The position numbers were made by a program, and so were the translations under genes. Below, in pieces: positions 42,927 to 44,809 of a DNA stretch of 44,809 nt; within the stretch, counting starts at the first letter, position 1, and every line of letters starts with the position of its first letter. The notes under the pieces are model-generated. The model was not told the origin of the DNA and did no database searches. It saw only the letters and a list, made by a program, of their open reading frames with translations. The DNA comes from Prevotellaceae bacterium UBA1743 (GTDB lineage Bacteria; Bacteroidota; Bacteroidia; Bacteroidales; Bacteroidaceae), in the NCBI GenBank assembly GCA_002314945.1, contig DCHV01000013.1, positions 15,248 to 60,056 on the forward strand, read 5' to 3'.

Positions 42927-44293
42927 ATCATATATTTGTTGAGATAATTTTCAATCGTTTGATTCTGGACATCGTTGTCCAGTTTCTTCTTCATGCGTTG
43001 TTTCCTTACCGCTACCGACGAGGAAGCTATGCCATACACATCAGCCAGAAGCGCGTTGGGGACACGCATCATCAGGAGACAACAGAAGCGCACATCCTCG
43101 GTAGTGAGTGTGGGGTGTTGTTTGCGCAGGCGCTCTGTGAAACCAGGAAGAACCATGTTGGTGTTCCTTTCAATGAGTTCCCAAGATGATTCCTCAAGGT
43201 TGATATGCCCACTCTTTCCGCGATTGGCGTTCAGGATGGGTAGGATGATGGCGTAGAGATGCTCGTAGTAGAGACGTTGCAACTTGATGTTCTCTTCGCG
43301 TACAATGTTCTCATTGGCTTGCGAAATCTCAGAGAGGCGCATTGCCTCCAATTCGTTGTCATGAGCGATACGTGCCTTGCGACGATAGAATAGCCCCGCT
43401 ACCGATGCAATCAGTAGCAAAGACAGCACCACAATGATGATCGTGTAAAGTCGAGCCTGCTCAGACTCGCGTTCGGCACGCAGAAATTCCATTTGCCGTT
43501 CATGTTGGAGGGCATGGATTCGTGCCATGTTTTCCGAGGCTTCTGTTTTGGCGATACTGTCGCTCATATTCATCAGTTGGATGGCATCCTCGTATGCATT
43601 CTGCCATTGTTCAGCATCTTCATGACTGCACATCAGAAGGCGTGTCAGTTCTGTCTGCCCGTGAATCCCGCATTCCGGAATATATAAGGGGAGAAGTGCC
43701 ATCAGATCATCGTGCCTGTCCTGCAGATAGAGTCCGTATGCATGTGTGATGCGATACAGATCGGTTTGAGTCACCTTGGGATAAAGTTCTTCCGCCCTAC
43801 TTGTATAATACTCCACACTATCACCATTTTCATTCATCAGGTGAATTTGAGCCAAAAGCAGGAGTGTTTGGGCACGAAAATCGAGGGTGTCCTTTGGTGC
43901 CGTCTGATAGGCCCGATGAGCCTCGATAGCGGCACTATCCGCATTCCCCTCTACCATATAGGTTGTGGCCAGTTGCTGCAGAGCCTCTGCCATCAGCGTA
44001 TGTCCACGAGTCTCGTCATACTCACTGAGCGCCTCCGATTCATGCAGCATCTTTTGCTGATAGTGTTTCTGCAACTCTGTCAGGTTTTTCTTTTCATACT
44101 CGGCTGAGATTTGGGAGTATAACCGGTAGCAATCCTCGTGGTTTCCATTGGCTTGACAATCATCCAACTTATCAAGTAAGGAGACCAATTCGATATCCTC
44201 TTCGGTGAGAGGCGCCTTGTTGATCTTCACACAACCGATGAATGGAATGGTGAGAAGAAACAATACCAAATATTTCATGTGTTCTTTGCGCAT
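42923..44293 (-). CDS. Membrane-anchored TPR-HTH transcriptional regulator
   Basis: 456 residues. The N-terminus (MRKEHMKYLVLFLLTIPFIGC) looks like a lipoprotein or signal sequence with Cys21; ATG 44278 is an alternative start. Residues about 30-280 are TPR-like helical pairs (AEALQQLATTYMVEGNADSAAIEAHRAYQTAP), expected outside the inner membrane. A transmembrane segment lies at about 283-303, a coiled coil at 304-345, and a helix-turn-helix at about 395-437 (TTEDVRFCCLLMMRVPNALLADVYGIASSSVAVRKQRMKKKL). This layout is a Bacteroidetes one-protein sensor-regulator that would read an envelope signal and bind DNA. It heads a six-gene operon of exported proteins, overlapping the next gene by 4 bases, and is its likely regulator. 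Confidence 0.85.
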   Translation of the reverse strand: MRKEHMKYLVLFLLTIPFIGCVKINKAPLTEEDIELVSLLDKLDDCQANGNHEDCYRLYSQISAEYEKKNLTELQKHYQQKMLHESEALSEYDETRGHTLMAEALQQLATTYMVEGNADSAAIEAHRAYQTAPKDTLDFRAQTLLLLAQIHLMNENGDSVEYYTSRAEELYPKVTQTDLYRITHAYGLYLQDRHDDLMALLPLYIPECGIHGQTELTRLLMCSHEDAEQWQNAYEDAIQLMNMSDSIAKTEASENMARIHALQHERQMEFLRAERESEQARLYTIIIVVLSLLLIASVAGLFYRRKARIAHDNELEAMRLSEISQANENIVREENIKLQRLYYEHLYAIILPILNANRGKSGHINLEESSWELIERNTNMVLPGFTERLRKQHPTLTTEDVRFCCLLMMRVPNALLADVYGIASSSVAVRKQRMKKKLDNDVQNQTIENYLNKYMI

Positions 44294-44320
44294 ACTTGTT
44301 TTCTTTGCTCATTGCTGCTG

Positions 44321-44328
44321 CAAAGTTA
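44321..44328 (-). promoter_or_regulatory. -7 promoter box for the regulator/secreted-protein operon
   Basis: Minus-strand TAACTTTG fits TAnnTTTG, 27 bases before the start at 44293. Upstream is an unusual T-rich run with Gs (44329-44351); a TTTG there is nearer than the standard distance. Confidence 0.6.
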
Positions 44329-44809
44329 AAACAAAAAACAAAACAAAAAAATACCCCCTATCTTATTGTATATATGTGTGTATGGTATAGGAAATCATAT
44401 TTGGATGATATACAACAGGATGTGAGCATTGAAGATGTATATCGGTATATAATGTACAACATCATCCCCCAGGACATGGCATGGAGGAACGTGGGCTTGG
44501 GGGAATGTTTTCAAATACCGTCAAGGCTGATGATTAGTCTTGACATATTCGATGTGTGTTTTATATAACGTGATAGTCTCAATGCATACTATATGCATAA
44601 TCCGCCCAATCTGTTTGTCTATTTGCCGAACATCGCCTTCAGTATCGTTTGCTCTATCCTGCGTTCTCCTATTGTTCTCCTATTGTTCTCCTATTGTTCG
44701 TCGCTTGTTAGTTTAGGTCAGCACCCTTTTGAACGATTGTTAAACCTGCATTATTCACACTTATTTCTACTATAAGAGCAAACTGGCAGCACCTCAGCCT
44801 AATGCTCGC
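44329..44809. other. 480-base region without a convincing gene
   Basis: Upstream flank of the regulator operon, running to the window end. It holds the T/G-rich tract at 44329-44351 (minus strand) and the 11-bp tandem repeat at 44653-44707. The open frames (largest 90 codons at 44296-44568, +) have no family features and one crosses the promoter, so none is called. Confidence 0.6.
44653..44707. repeat. 11-bp tandem repeat, family C
   Basis: Three perfect units TTCTCCTATTG at 44664-44674, 44675-44685 and 44686-44696, with degenerate units on both sides (44653-44663 and 44697-44707). It lies about 325 bases upstream of the regulator operon promoter, outside any gene I can support. Confidence 0.85.

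Noticed and set aside
44296..44568. 90-codon plus-strand open frame upstream of the regulator
   Set aside because: It crosses the regulator promoter, has low-complexity Lys/Gln content and shows no family features.

Overview
The window is chromosomal DNA of a Bacteroidales bacterium, most likely Prevotellaceae or a close relative. Three things point there: promoters of the TTTG-N20-TAnnTTTG type recur upstream of genes; there is a Bacteroidetes-type serine palmitoyltransferase and an S16 protein with a long Ala/Lys/Glu tail; and many secreted proteins end in a C-terminal module ending GIYI..GKK or in a type IX secretion (T9SS) type A sorting domain. The assignment comes from reading motifs and was not checked by a search. 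I saw no rRNA, tRNA, CRISPR array or insertion sequence.

Layout. 1-2966 (+): GDP-mannose pyrophosphorylase, then a promoter-led unit of a 47-residue peptide, a DUF6169-like protein and a secreted DUF6807 protein. 3116-5110 (+): a secreted six-hairpin glycosidase-like enzyme. 5128-10962 (-): rpsP, a secreted heparinase II/III-like protein, glnS and a TPR protein that overlaps glnS. 11114-15564: an OPT-family transporter and serine palmitoyltransferase on the minus strand, with a diacylglycerol/sphingoid-type lipid kinase divergent from the latter. 15623-20137 (-): a 1504-residue secreted papain-fold protein with LamG and PKD domains. 20534-24864 (+): a DUF5703 glycosidase-like lipoprotein overlapping a fasciclin-domain lipoprotein. 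24941-33329 (-): a housekeeping run lon-tgt-lptF/G-rhlE-dcp, ended by a strong hairpin. 33517-34230 (+): a TrmN6-type tRNA methyltransferase. 34351-35616 (-): a DUF4143-type ATPase.

35789-44293 (-) is the most distinctive block. A membrane-anchored TPR-TM-HTH regulator is followed, with overlaps or short gaps, by five exported proteins: two proteins of a shared domain family, a sugar-binding-like protein, a tail-fibre/S74-chaperone protein with a T9SS sorting domain, and a gingipain-type C25 protease. It reads as one self-regulated surface or secretion operon.

Across the window, four intergenic positions carry three-unit tandem repeats, all of exactly 11 bp but in three different sequence families. 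No described feature type explains them, and they are a main point for follow-up.
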